From positions 3,844,001 to 3,908,000 of the forward strand of contig OZ244148.1 in NCBI GenBank assembly GCA_965216255.1: 64,000 nucleotides of DNA, written 5' to 3'. Below the pieces are notes generated by a model. It did not search any database. It saw only the letters and a program-made list of their open reading frames with translations, and had not been told where the DNA came from. This stretch comes from G965216255 sp965216255. Lineage in GTDB: Bacteria > Bacteroidota > Rhodothermia > Rhodothermales > Bin80. The translations under genes and the position numbers were made by a program. Below are positions 35,364 to 44,030 of the stretch, piece by piece. Position 1 is the first letter of the stretch. Each line of letters opens with the position of its first letter.

Positions 35364-36032
35364 ATGATCGCGCGGGAAGGCTATACCATCATCCTCTTGG
35401 CGGCCCTGCTGTCCATTGTTGTGGGCGGTGTTTCCGCCTGGTTGCTGGGCGGGGCGGTTCGTATTGCGGTAGTTGCGGCGGCCGTGCTGCTATTCGGATT
35501 GGTGCTGTACTTCTTCCGCGACCCGGCGCGCCGGCCGCCCGATGGTGCCGACATGCTGCTCCTGGCTCCGGCCGACGGCCGTATCACCGCAATCGAGCAC
35601 GTAGAAGAGCCGCTGTACCTCCAGAGCTCGGCGCGACGCATTTCCATTTTTCTTTCCGTCTTTAGCGTCCATGTTAACCGGGTTCCTGCCACCGGGGTTC
35701 TGGAATACGATGTATACGTAGACGGGGACTACAAGGTAGCGTGGCACCCCAAGGCCTCGGAGTTGAATGAACGGTCGCAATTGGGGCTGCGGCATCCGTC
35801 CGGGCACAGGGTGCTTTTCAAGCAGATTGCAGGGCTGCTTGCGCGGCGCGTCGTGTATCACGTGGCCGTCGGCGATACGGTAACGGCGGGTCAGCGCATG
35901 GGTATAATCAAGTTGGGTTCGCGCATGGATGTGATTGTGCCAAGGGAAGTAGCCGTTGAGGCACGTGTCGGAGACCGGGTGCGGGCCGGCGTGACCGTGC
36001 TTGGACGCTTTGGCGCGCGGAGCGGACCATGA
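35364..36032 (+). CDS. psd: Phosphatidylserine decarboxylase proenzyme
   Basis: 222 residues, the short bacterial/archaeal type. Two N-terminal membrane segments (about 8-30 and 32-50) are followed by 'VLYFFRDPARRPP', 'LLAPADGRITAIE' and 'IFLSVFSVHVNRVPATG'. The self-cleavage site is 'IIKLGSRMDV' near residue 183; cleavage at Gly-Ser makes the pyruvoyl group. It converts phosphatidylserine to phosphatidylethanolamine. The stop overlaps the start of pssA by 4 nt (ATGA), giving the classic psd-pssA coupled pair. Confidence 0.95.
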   Translation: MIAREGYTIILLAALLSIVVGGVSAWLLGGAVRIAVVAAAVLLFGLVLYFFRDPARRPPDGADMLLLAPADGRITAIEHVEEPLYLQSSARRISIFLSVFSVHVNRVPATGVLEYDVYVDGDYKVAWHPKASELNERSQLGLRHPSGHRVLFKQIAGLLARRVVYHVAVGDTVTAGQRMGIIKLGSRMDVIVPREVAVEARVGDRVRAGVTVLGRFGARSGP

Positions 36033-36868
36033 TGCAAAGACCTCGGCGCGGCCGGATCCCGCGTGTGCGAAGCCAGCGCGCACTGCGCAATAGGCTTAGG
36101 GCATACCGGCTGGCTCGTCCGCGCCGCAGGATTCCTCGGGTGGTGGTGCCCTCGTTCTTTACGCTGCTGAATCTTTTCGCCGGCTTTTTGGCGATAACGC
36201 AGATTCATGAAGGGCAATACGAGTATGCCTGCTACCTGATCGTGCTCGCCGGATTCTTTGACCTATTGGATGGTATGCTGGCGCGCCTAGCCAATGCCCA
36301 ATCGCTTTTCGGCGTCGAATTGGACTCGCTAAGCGACGTGGTATCCTTCGGCGTGGCTCCGTCCTATCTGGTGTATGCCTATTCTCTGTCGGAATTTGGC
36401 GTATTCGGCCTCCTAACGTCTGCGCTTCCCGCGCTGTGCGCTGCGGTTCGGATGGCCCGGTTCAATGTCCTTTTCGATGGGTCCAGCAGCGAATATTTTG
36501 AAGGCCTTCCCGTTCCGGCTCAGGCGCTTGCCATCGTGTCACTCGTGCTTAATATTGAGGTTACGGGTAGACTTTATCCGCTGGCGGCCATTGATGAGTC
36601 GCTGCTCATGCCCATCATTTTCTTCTTGTCCGTGCTGATGCTGTCGTCCATAAGGTTTGAGGCTTTGCCTAGACCCAGTACGCGGTACGTCCAGCGGAAC
36701 CCGTTCCAGGCGGCAGGATTCGGCATTGCCGTGGGGATCCTGCTATTTTTTCAGCAGTCCGGCTTTCTACTTGTCATAACCATGTATATTCTCTACGGCC
36801 TCGGAAGGGCTGGTATTCAGACAATCAGGGCGATTCTCGATACGCCGCCTCAGGAAAATTCAGGCTGA
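36029..36868 (+). CDS. pssA: CDP-diacylglycerol-serine O-phosphatidyltransferase
   Basis: 279 residues with about eight membrane segments. The CDP-alcohol phosphotransferase motif is exact: D78, D81-G82, A85-R86, G95, D99 and D103. The N-terminal 35 residues are very Arg-rich (RPRRGRIPRVRSQR), a basic extension facing the cytoplasm and longer than in many family members; a later start would remove it but the ATGA overlap with psd favours this one. It makes phosphatidylserine, the substrate of the adjacent decarboxylase. Confidence 0.95.
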   Translation: MMQRPRRGRIPRVRSQRALRNRLRAYRLARPRRRIPRVVVPSFFTLLNLFAGFLAITQIHEGQYEYACYLIVLAGFFDLLDGMLARLANAQSLFGVELDSLSDVVSFGVAPSYLVYAYSLSEFGVFGLLTSALPALCAAVRMARFNVLFDGSSSEYFEGLPVPAQALAIVSLVLNIEVTGRLYPLAAIDESLLMPIIFFLSVLMLSSIRFEALPRPSTRYVQRNPFQAAGFGIAVGILLFFQQSGFLLVITMYILYGLGRAGIQTIRAILDTPPQENSG

Positions 36869-36871
36869 GAC

Positions 36872-37126
36872 ATGTACAAGGCGCGGATTAACATTACGTT
36901 GCGGCCGTCCATACTGGATCCGCAGGGCAAGGCCGTGCATCATGCTCTGGAAAGCCTTGGCCTAAGTGCTGTCAGCCGAGTCAGGATTGGTAAGGTTATC
37001 GAGATGTGGATTGAAGAGGAATCGGAGGATGCGGCGCTGAAGAGTGCGCAGGAGGCCTGCGCCAAGCTCTTGGCGAATCCTGTGATGGAAGACTATGCCA
37101 TAACGTTGGAACCCGTTGCAGCGTAG
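36872..37126 (+). CDS. purS: Phosphoribosylformylglycinamidine synthase subunit PurS
   Basis: 84 residues, the full length of PurS. Pattern: 'MYKARINITLRPSILDPQG', 'VHHALESLGL', 'VSRVRIGKVIEMWIE', 'CAKLLANPVMEDYAI'. PurS bridges PurL and PurQ in step 4 of purine synthesis in organisms with the split enzyme. It starts 3 nt after pssA ends, so it is probably co-transcribed; purQ and purL are not adjacent here, because the next gene downstream is a convergent receptor. Confidence 0.93.
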   Translation: MYKARINITLRPSILDPQGKAVHHALESLGLSAVSRVRIGKVIEMWIEEESEDAALKSAQEACAKLLANPVMEDYAITLEPVAA

Positions 37127-37249
37127 ACCTGCGCGGAATTCGGGAAGGCACGCCGAACAACCTGCGCACTTACGGCCAGCTGCCATGACGAAGCAGCGGA
37201 CATGGCGCCACGCACACGGAATGTAGGTTCCATACTTTGGTGCGATACT

Positions 37250-37277
37250 CTTGGCCGCAGGCGAGCCCGCGGCCAAG
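37250..37277. other. Perfect 9-bp inverted repeat between convergent genes
   Basis: CTTGGCCGC and GCGGCCAAG flank a 10-nt loop between purS and the receptor stop. Neither side carries a T run, so it is not a typical intrinsic terminator, but it could still slow both polymerases. Confidence 0.4.
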
Positions 37278-37303
37278 AACCAGTCGCCGCACACGCCGAC
37301 AGC

Positions 37304-40150
37304 TTACAGCCCGAAGTTTCTGAACCGATAGCTCAGGTTCAAAAGGACGTAGCGTCCAAGCACCTGCGAGCGGCTGTCTTGCACGTACATCTCCGTGATA
37401 CTCCGGTTGATGCCGGTCTCCTGATTGAATATGTCGCCCACTACCAGCTTGACTTCCACGGCACGCTGCTGCATGAATTTGTAACCGAGGCCGGCATTCA
37501 GGATGAATGTGGTTGGGTACAGCTCTTCGTCAAGCCCAAGGTAGTCGTTGTAGGTCATGTTGCTTTCGATAACAAGGCCCCCCACGGGCAGCCATGCGAA
37601 CCGAAAGCCTGCGTCATGCCGGAAATAATTTTCATCCAGCTGCTCGTAGAACGAGTTGGAAGCGATAGTGTAGTTGGAGCCGTAGGAAACCGTGAAGTCG
37701 AGTTCCTCGCTGATGTTGCTTCCCACGGTGAGACCGCTATTAAGTGCATATTGGGTCCCCGTGTTCACCTCGCCATTGATGAGGCCTGGCGTACGCGCAT
37801 AGGAGACACCGCCCCGCAGGTTCAGGTTACTCCTGAGGCGGGCAAGCGGCCTACCAATGCCGAAGAAGGAACGCGCCGTGATGCTGGGATCTTGCAGATT
37901 GATCGGATACGAAAACTGCGCGCCCTGCGCAAGCACGGCGCCATGGGAGAGAAGCATGTCCTCTGCGGCTAGCAGGGACGCCGTGCCGATGGCATTTCGC
38001 TGATAGTTAAAATCCACGAATCCAAATATAATCCGGCCAGCACGCCGGTTGCCGCGGCGCCCGCGCACCCGCAGTGAGTGTGTATAGCTCGGCTCCAGAT
38101 CCGGATTGCCGGTCGAGAGAAAAAGAGGGTTCGTGTTGTCTACCACGTCCTGCAACTGGCTTACTGAGGGCGTGTTAGTGCGGGCACGGTAGTCAATATC
38201 CAGATCCAGTGCCTCGCCGAATTCGAACTCGAGTTCCACTTCCGGGAGAATGGTGAAGAACGAGCGGTTGAGCGCAAACGGCACCGGGTACGTCTGGTCG
38301 CCCAGGAGGCGCTCATTCTGGGCCTCGACGCCGATTTGGAATTCGAACCTGTCCTCGATGCGCATTTGGTACGTGATGCCGCCGCGCTGCCGAACGACAT
38401 CGTTGTCGAAGAGACTTGAAAAGCCGGGATCCAATACGGTGTAGCGCCCCGTGTTCAGATCGAGCACGTAGGCAGAGCGGTCCGAAACGTTCTTGGAATA
38501 GGACGGCTCATAGCCAAGCCGGAGCATGCCGTTCTCACCGATACGCTCCGTAAATCTGATATCCAGCTCGAATGACCGGCCGGCGGACTCACTGTCGACT
38601 TCCTGGTCGTACGTGGAGTCCGCAGCCTGTGAGCGCCGGTCGAAGAATTCGGTTTTGGAGAACTGGTCCGTATCGCCCCAGCGATCGTTCAGTCCAATTT
38701 CGAGATTGGCTGACATCGTTCGGCCCGGCTTGGGAAATCGATGCCGGAAAAGGATATCGGTTGAAGACGTGTAGCCGAAGTTGTCGGATGCGTAACTATT
38801 GCGCGCCTTGTTGAGAAGTCTACCCGTGTCCATGAAATTGGAACCGGTCTGCAGGCTTGACGCCGTATTGTCCTGAAAGCTGAAGCTGGGACGAACGAGC
38901 AGCGAGTTGTTTTCATCGAATTCGTATTCGATCCGGGCATTCAGCCGATGATTGTAGTTCGTGCCGGTCGATTGGGTTGATTCGCTATATAGCTGGGACT
39001 GCTCGCGGGCCAAGAAGAGCTCGCGGTCCAGCAAGGCGTCGTTGGAATTGGCCATGCGATTGAAAAAATAGCTTCCGCTTGCCTTCATGCGGGAGCCGAT
39101 CTGGTCGCTGTAATTGATGCCGACGGAAGACGTGGTGTTCAGTCCGCCCTGCTGCCCGACCAGGAAATTCCGCGGGTTGAAGCCGCTTCTGCCTCCTCCT
39201 CGCGGGCCTCTCGAGGTATTTCCCCGGCCACTGCGCACGTCACCTCCGCCGCGCGGGCCACCACGCGCGTTTCCACCGCCAAGTCCCAGCAGGTCCTCGG
39301 ATGCGAAGTTTTGCTGGTTAACGTTGTTTGAAAGGCCAATAATCGAGATGCGGCGGTTGCCGTCGAAAAAATTGGCGTTGCCTCCGGTGATATATCGCGT
39401 CTCGTCGCCGTAGCCGCCGTAAGCTTTGCCAAACTGGCCATTGTTCCTCCCCGTTCGCGTGACGATGTTGATGGTCTTCTGCGTGTTGCCGTCGTTGAAG
39501 CCGGTGAACTGCGCCTGGTCGCTCTCCCGGTCGAATACCTCGATGCTTTCAATGAGGTCGGCAGGCATGTTACGGAGCGCCACTGTCGGGTCGTCGCCGA
39601 AGAATTCCCTGCCATCTACCGTCACCCGCTGTACCTGCTCACCCTCGGCCTCAACCTGTCCATCCTGCACCACAACCCCCGGCATCTTTTCCACCAGATC
39701 CTGGGCAGACGCGTCCGGATTAACCTTAAATGCATCCGCATTGTAGATCGTTGTGTCCCCGCTGATGCGGATCCTTTCCTGAACGCCCTCGACCAGGACC
39801 TCATCCATGTCCATCACACCAGGCTTCAGCCTGATGGCCCCGACACTGTTGTAGGCGCTGTCGACGACGATGTCCTCCTGGTAGGGTTGGAAGCCGACAA
39901 AGGAAAGTTGGAGCCGGTACCGCCCGGTTCGCCGGACCTGCAGGGCAAACGCGCCAAGCGCATCCGTTGCACCGCCAGTCGTTTCTGTCGAGTCTGCGAC
40001 GTTCCAAAGCAGCGCGGTCACACCCGGAAGTGCGACGTTTTCGGCGCTTTCCGCGACGCTGCCAGCCACGACGAATAACGGCGACTGCTGCGCCGAAACA
40101 GGAAGGGCCGTAGCAGCAAGTGCAAGGAGAGCTACCATAGGGTGTTTCAT
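37304..40150 (-). CDS. TonB-dependent receptor-like outer-membrane beta-barrel protein
   Basis: 948 residues. The signal peptide ends near 'ALPVSAQQSP'. A carboxypeptidase-regulatory-like domain (about 25-110: 'GSVAESAENVALPGVTALLW', 'GAFALQVRRTGRYRLQLSFVG') is followed by a plug-like domain (about 130-230: 'VNPDASAQDLVEKMPGVVVQ', 'VTVDGREFFGDDPTVALRNM') and a long barrel. A Gly/Arg-rich loop lies at about 285-325 ('GGGNARGGPRGGGDVRSGRG'). The end '...LLNLSYRFRNFGL' is the usual terminal strand. This is the outer-membrane beta-barrel family of TonB-type receptors; the ligand is unknown. The gene stands alone and converges on purS. Confidence 0.85.
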   Translation of the reverse strand: MKHPMVALLALAATALPVSAQQSPLFVVAGSVAESAENVALPGVTALLWNVADSTETTGGATDALGAFALQVRRTGRYRLQLSFVGFQPYQEDIVVDSAYNSVGAIRLKPGVMDMDEVLVEGVQERIRISGDTTIYNADAFKVNPDASAQDLVEKMPGVVVQDGQVEAEGEQVQRVTVDGREFFGDDPTVALRNMPADLIESIEVFDRESDQAQFTGFNDGNTQKTINIVTRTGRNNGQFGKAYGGYGDETRYITGGNANFFDGNRRISIIGLSNNVNQQNFASEDLLGLGGGNARGGPRGGGDVRSGRGNTSRGPRGGGRSGFNPRNFLVGQQGGLNTTSSVGINYSDQIGSRMKASGSYFFNRMANSNDALLDRELFLAREQSQLYSESTQSTGTNYNHRLNARIEYEFDENNSLLVRPSFSFQDNTASSLQTGSNFMDTGRLLNKARNSYASDNFGYTSSTDILFRHRFPKPGRTMSANLEIGLNDRWGDTDQFSKTEFFDRRSQAADSTYDQEVDSESAGRSFELDIRFTERIGENGMLRLGYEPSYSKNVSDRSAYVLDLNTGRYTVLDPGFSSLFDNDVVRQRGGITYQMRIEDRFEFQIGVEAQNERLLGDQTYPVPFALNRSFFTILPEVELEFEFGEALDLDIDYRARTNTPSVSQLQDVVDNTNPLFLSTGNPDLEPSYTHSLRVRGRRGNRRAGRIIFGFVDFNYQRNAIGTASLLAAEDMLLSHGAVLAQGAQFSYPINLQDPSITARSFFGIGRPLARLRSNLNLRGGVSYARTPGLINGEVNTGTQYALNSGLTVGSNISEELDFTVSYGSNYTIASNSFYEQLDENYFRHDAGFRFAWLPVGGLVIESNMTYNDYLGLDEELYPTTFILNAGLGYKFMQQRAVEVKLVVGDIFNQETGINRSITEMYVQDSRSQVLGRYVLLNLSYRFRNFGL

Positions 40151-40892
40151 GACGAGCGCTTGCAGGTGAGGTTTGGTGAAGAAAGATTGATTGGTAGATG
40201 CCTGCTATTTACCATTAAGGGTGCGCAAGGCAGCCCGTGCTTCATGCGACCGGGTAGCCCGAAGGGCTCTGGCTCCCGGGGCATGCTGCTGCGCCTTCCC
40301 CGCGGCGGCAGTTCTCCGAAATTGCGGCATGGACCGGTCGGTAGAAGGCACGGAGGCATGCTCGCAGCTGGCCCACGGCGGCGCGCGTTTCGGGACGCGC
40401 TGCGCAGCACGTTCTGCGAAGAATGGCGGCGCAGCCAGCCATGCGGCGCAGACGAATCGTACGGGCGCATGGATGCCTGATGCCGGCGGATCGCACGGCG
40501 ATTAGTTCCATGCCATCGGCCGAAGAATGGTGCGTCGAGGGCCGTGTAGGTTTCTGAAGCGCGGATGGCTGGGCCACGCGTGGCCACAGGCAGAGTCATT
40601 GTCATAGCGCTCCGGGAGGTTGCTGCGTGGAGGCCGGTCATCTTCCGGCGAGGGTTGTCACTGCGCTGGTGTGTTCGATCATAGGAACTCAATGCTGCGA
40701 AGGTCGCGTTACAGCTTCGTGCATAGTGGCGCGGCAGGCGATTTGAGTCCGTTAGACGACCGGTCTGGTGTCAGCATTCCCCTCACATCCGATTGTGGCA
40801 GAAAAAGGCACGGTAGCTGAACTCCGATACCTGCGCGTCGGCGCGCAGGTCCTCTCCATTGCGGCGCGGTGGCTCTTGGCGGGCTGCATCGC
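40151..40892. other. Upstream region of the receptor, no gene recognised
   Basis: About 740 bp between the receptor start and the left end of the IS66 remnant. It should hold the receptor promoter. Open frames on both strands up to about 180 codons are Arg/Ser-rich without family pattern. Confidence 0.4.
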
Positions 40893-40978
40893 GTAAGCGT
40901 TCGGTGAACCGCACATTGTCTGGGTGAAGGGCTGGTCAGGAGATTGTTGCCTGACCCGAGGATCAAAGCCCACGACGC

Positions 40979-41278
40979 ATGCGCAAGCCTAAAGGCACGG
41001 CGGAAGAAATTTATCCGCTGGTAGAACAGTACCTGAAAGGGAGCCAGACAGCGGAGGCCTTTTGTGCCGAGCACGGAATCTCCCGTTCGCAGCTGTGTTA
41101 CTGGCGGCACAAGTATGGTAAGAAGGCCGCTGCATCCGAAGGCGCAGCCTCTGTGGAGACAGGGGCCCCTGCTCTGCGAGGGCAGGCACAGGCGGAGGTG
41201 GTGTATCCGAGCGGGGTGCGGCTGCGCTTCTTCGTGCCGGTATCCTTCTCGTTCTTGGCGACACTGGTTAAGCCGTGA
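40979..41278 (+). CDS. tnpA: IS66-family accessory protein TnpA (orf1)
   Basis: 99 residues, intact frame. A helix-turn-helix pattern is visible: 'QYLKGSQTAEAFCAEHGISR', 'SQLCYWRHKYGKKAAASEGA'. It is about 90% like the TnpA at 54451. Known role: accessory protein of unclear function needed for IS66 transposition, together with TnpB and TnpC. Here its partners are missing, so it is probably a relic. Confidence 0.8.
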   Translation: MRKPKGTAEEIYPLVEQYLKGSQTAEAFCAEHGISRSQLCYWRHKYGKKAAASEGAASVETGAPALRGQAQAEVVYPSGVRLRFFVPVSFSFLATLVKP

Positions 41279-41347
41279 TCGGGCTGGGGCCTTCTCACCG
41301 GTAATATTTGGACCGCAAGCCCGCCGAAAATGCGCAAGAGCTTTGAC
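41275..41347 (+). pseudogene. tnpB: IS66 TnpB fragment
   Basis: Starts GTG at 41275, overlapping the TnpA stop as in the right copy, but has a TAA after nine codons (where the right copy has Tyr) and an insertion before homology ends at 'GCGCAAGAGCTTTGAC' near 41347. Only about 24 codons of the 111 remain. Confidence 0.8.
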
Positions 41348-41407
41348 AGTTTCTCCGTATCGACGCGGGAACTTACTGTTAGAGGCAGGATACCGCGGTG
41401 TTCATGC

Positions 41408-41414
41408 AAGGAGG
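41408..41414 (+). promoter_or_regulatory. Ribosome binding site of csb1/cas7
   Basis: AAGGAGG, a near-perfect Shine-Dalgarno, 7 nt before the ATG at 41422. It fixes that ATG as the start over the longer frame from 41398. All later cas genes up to cas1 start by overlap with the preceding stop instead. Confidence 0.8.
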
Positions 41415-41421
41415 CTCTTCA

Positions 41422-42615
41422 ATGGCTAAGCGGATCGACATGGAAATGCTGCTGGAGGCATGCTCGGAAGATTCTTTCGAGGATGGGATCCGGATCGACA
41501 CAGAACTTGAGCCCTGCGGGGGACACGGCAGTCCGGTGAAGCCTGCGGTTTACAAAGGCGGAGTCTATCAGACCGACCGGCGGTGGGCATCCTCCTCGGA
41601 TGACGAACCGGCCGATGTCATTATCATTGACAACGTTCCTTCGCAGGCGAACCGGCTTGAAGAGGCGCTCCGGCGTAACCGTTCGTCGTCCCGCGTACCG
41701 GAATTGGTGCTGGATCTCTCCTCGCTGGCCGGTCTTCCCGCACATTTGCCCCGCCGGATCTCCAGCCTGGAGTTCCCTCACCGCAATGCGGATGCCTACC
41801 TTAGGGACGCCCAGCTTGACGGAACGGACTTTGTAGGGACCGAAATAGGGCGAGCCATCTTTGGCGCGACTGCTCAGACCTGTGGGCCTTTGATGGCGTG
41901 GTTCCCTCAGGCCCTGCTGTACGGCTTCTGGCAGTCGCATCTCGGCAAAAAGCGCTCGAACACCAAGCACGCGCGTGCTTGGGTCTCGGAGATTATCGGT
42001 TGGAAACCGGCAGCGGCGGAGACCAAGGTGTTTGGGCTTAAGGGAGACCCTTTGAACCTGAACACGGACGAAGCCCTGACTTCGAACCCGGACGACCGGC
42101 TGAATTGGGAGATGGGCAAGGCGAAAATGGAAGGTGGGAAGCAGGATAAACTTTCCGAGATGGGGCATGGCCAAGTACCCTTCATGGGAGACCAGGCAAC
42201 CGCTGCGGCAGTTTCGTTCGCGCGTGTGAGCCAACGGGCAACTGTGTCCTTCGCGCAACTTAGGCGAGTCAGCCTTGGCCCCGAAAAACAGGTGGCAGAC
42301 GCTGCGGCGCGCGCCCTTTTGGTGGCCCTGGGCCTGCACGCCCATGTCTTGGCTTTCGGGAGGGGTTTCGCGCTTCGTTCGGGTGCTGAACTGCGGCCAA
42401 CAAGAATTTCCACGACGTGGTTAGGGGCTGATATGGATGTGGCGTGCGAGCTTGGCAGTCCGAAACAAACCGCCGAGCTTCTCGCTCGGATGCTGGCCCG
42501 GGCGCAAACCGTCGACGTTCCGCTCGATGGTTGGGATAGCGAGCCGCTACTGCTTGCGCCGAAGAGCAATCTCCGCAAAGCCATTAAGGCCAGCTGGCCG
42601 GAGTTGACGGACTAG
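41422..42615 (+). CDS. csb1: Type I-G CRISPR protein Csb1 (Cas7g backbone subunit)
   Basis: 397 residues. It resembles the GSU0053/Csb1 family: 'RIDTELEPCGGHGSPVKPAV', 'IIIDNVPSQANRLEEAL', 'DAQLDGTDFVGTEIGRAIFG', 'LLYGFWQSHLGKKRSNTKHA', ending in a Gly-poor RAMP fold. The 'VPSQANRLE' and 'GFWQSH' signatures are the basis for the call. Role in the family: Cas7-type backbone subunits that coat the crRNA. It is the first gene of the operon; the TAG stop shares one base with the GTG start of csb2. Confidence 0.88.
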   Translation: MAKRIDMEMLLEACSEDSFEDGIRIDTELEPCGGHGSPVKPAVYKGGVYQTDRRWASSSDDEPADVIIIDNVPSQANRLEEALRRNRSSSRVPELVLDLSSLAGLPAHLPRRISSLEFPHRNADAYLRDAQLDGTDFVGTEIGRAIFGATAQTCGPLMAWFPQALLYGFWQSHLGKKRSNTKHARAWVSEIIGWKPAAAETKVFGLKGDPLNLNTDEALTSNPDDRLNWEMGKAKMEGGKQDKLSEMGHGQVPFMGDQATAAAVSFARVSQRATVSFAQLRRVSLGPEKQVADAAARALLVALGLHAHVLAFGRGFALRSGAELRPTRISTTWLGADMDVACELGSPKQTAELLARMLARAQTVDVPLDGWDSEPLLLAPKSNLRKAIKASWPELTD

Positions 42616-44030
42616 TGCTAGCGATACGGGTCGAGTTGCTGCACGGAACCTTTCGCGGCGACCCGGACGGTTCCGCCAGCACAGGCGCCTTGACTCGTGG
42701 AGAGTGGCCGCCCGCGCCTGCTCGCCTCTTCGCCGCGCTGGTGGCCGCAGACGGAACCGGGGATCGGTGCCGTGTCACAACAGGTTCCGAGCTCGAATGG
42801 GTTGAGCGACTTCCTCCTCCTGTGATCTACGCGGATGCCACCCCATGCCATCAGCCGCTCAAGCCTCGCTACGTGGTTCGGCATGAAGGCAGTGCCGCCA
42901 AGTCGTCTCACCCGCAGTACGTCGGCAGGATCGCATCTGAAATTCGGTCCGGAGTGCGGGTGGCTCCGCGACTGCCTCATATCACTTACGTGTGGGATGT
43001 GCATCCGTCTGCCGACGTGATCGAAGCGCTGCGGCGCAGAGCCTCCAGGATTGGATATCTCGGAGCTGCCGACTCCCCGGTTCGGTTACGGGTTGAAACG
43101 TACTCGCAGGAGCAGGAAATCCGCGGAGAGGCATTTATGCCAGATCCTGCGGGGACTATGGCAATCTGCATTCCTGAACCGGGTGATCTGCAAATCCTGG
43201 ACGCAGTGTACCGGATTTGGACAGAGTACGGCGCCGACGTGGCCCGCTCCCAGTTCGCGGCGCTTCGCCACCAGGTCGCTTACCGCGCTCCGGGACGTGC
43301 CTCCAGACAGGACATCGGGAAGGTCGTTGCCTGGTCGCGCATAAGCAATGCGGTTTCCGGTCGGAAAATAACGGCGCTGACGGGCCTGTTCAAGAGAGCC
43401 GTTCTCCATCGGTATCAGGCAATGCATGGTGACCCGCCCCCGGTCCTTCACGGGCATGGATTCAGGAAGAAGGGCTTCGATCTGGCGCGTTTTCTTGCCT
43501 TGCCCGATGTAGGATTCCCCCGGTCCCGGGGCCATATACATGGACTTGCCCTTTGGCTGCCGCCTGGCTGTTCACCAAGGCTTGGGTCGCGGGTTAAGGA
43601 AGTTGCATACTCGATTCGCCGCCTTAACGGCAAGGGTATGGAGGTGGAAGTGAGTCCGTGGGGGGACGAGACCCGTCCCTGGGCTGCCAACCCGCAAAGA
43701 TGGGAGCGGAAAAGCCGTTGCTGGGTCACCGCGTTTCCGGCTCTTCACGAGCGTCGAGTGAGCCTCGACCTGCAGGAAGTCACTCGATGGTGTAAGCATG
43801 CCGGTCTTCCTGCACCTCGCGCTTTCCGGTCGGCTCGGTGTCCGCTTGTCCGCGGCGCCGTTGATCTGGCACCCAGCGAGGTAAATCGGTCTGGGCGTCC
43901 CGGGCTTCCGTATTCTCATCTCATGATTTGGTTCGACCGACTTGTCACCGGGCCGGTAGTCATCGGGGCAGGGCGGCAGCGGGGCCTCGGACTGTGTGTG
44001 GACGCTGGCCAGCGTGAGGGCGATGCATGA
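42615..44030 (+). CDS. csb2: Type I-G CRISPR protein Csb2 (Cas5-Cas6 fusion)
   Basis: 471 residues, GTG start overlapping the csb1 stop. The N-terminal Cas5-like RAMP part has the family signature 'VELLHGTFRGDP', 'GEWPPAPARLFAALVAADGT' and 'PVIYADATPCHQPLKPRYVV'. The C-terminal Cas6-like part ends in the glycine-rich loop 'VTGPVVIGAGRQRGLGLCV' typical of RAMP RNases. In this subtype the fused protein is thought to cap the 5' crRNA handle and cut the repeat RNA. The stop overlaps the cas3 ATG by 4 nt (ATGA). Confidence 0.88.
   Translation: MLAIRVELLHGTFRGDPDGSASTGALTRGEWPPAPARLFAALVAADGTGDRCRVTTGSELEWVERLPPPVIYADATPCHQPLKPRYVVRHEGSAAKSSHPQYVGRIASEIRSGVRVAPRLPHITYVWDVHPSADVIEALRRRASRIGYLGAADSPVRLRVETYSQEQEIRGEAFMPDPAGTMAICIPEPGDLQILDAVYRIWTEYGADVARSQFAALRHQVAYRAPGRASRQDIGKVVAWSRISNAVSGRKITALTGLFKRAVLHRYQAMHGDPPPVLHGHGFRKKGFDLARFLALPDVGFPRSRGHIHGLALWLPPGCSPRLGSRVKEVAYSIRRLNGKGMEVEVSPWGDETRPWAANPQRWERKSRCWVTAFPALHERRVSLDLQEVTRWCKHAGLPAPRAFRSARCPLVRGAVDLAPSEVNRSGRPGLPYSHLMIWFDRLVTGPVVIGAGRQRGLGLCVDAGQREGDA

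Larger units (their letters stand above)
40893..41347 (+). mobile_element. IS66-family element, left copy, 3'-truncated
   Basis: Begins with the terminal repeat GTAAGCGTTCGGTGAACC at 40893-40910, nearly identical to the start of the right copy at 54365. Homology continues through tnpA into the first 70 or so bp of tnpB and stops abruptly at about 41347, where the cas-side sequence begins. No right terminal repeat is present. Confidence 0.85.

Noticed and set aside
37250..37277. Hairpin as bidirectional terminator
   Set aside because: Good stem but no T tract on either strand; listed only as an inverted repeat.
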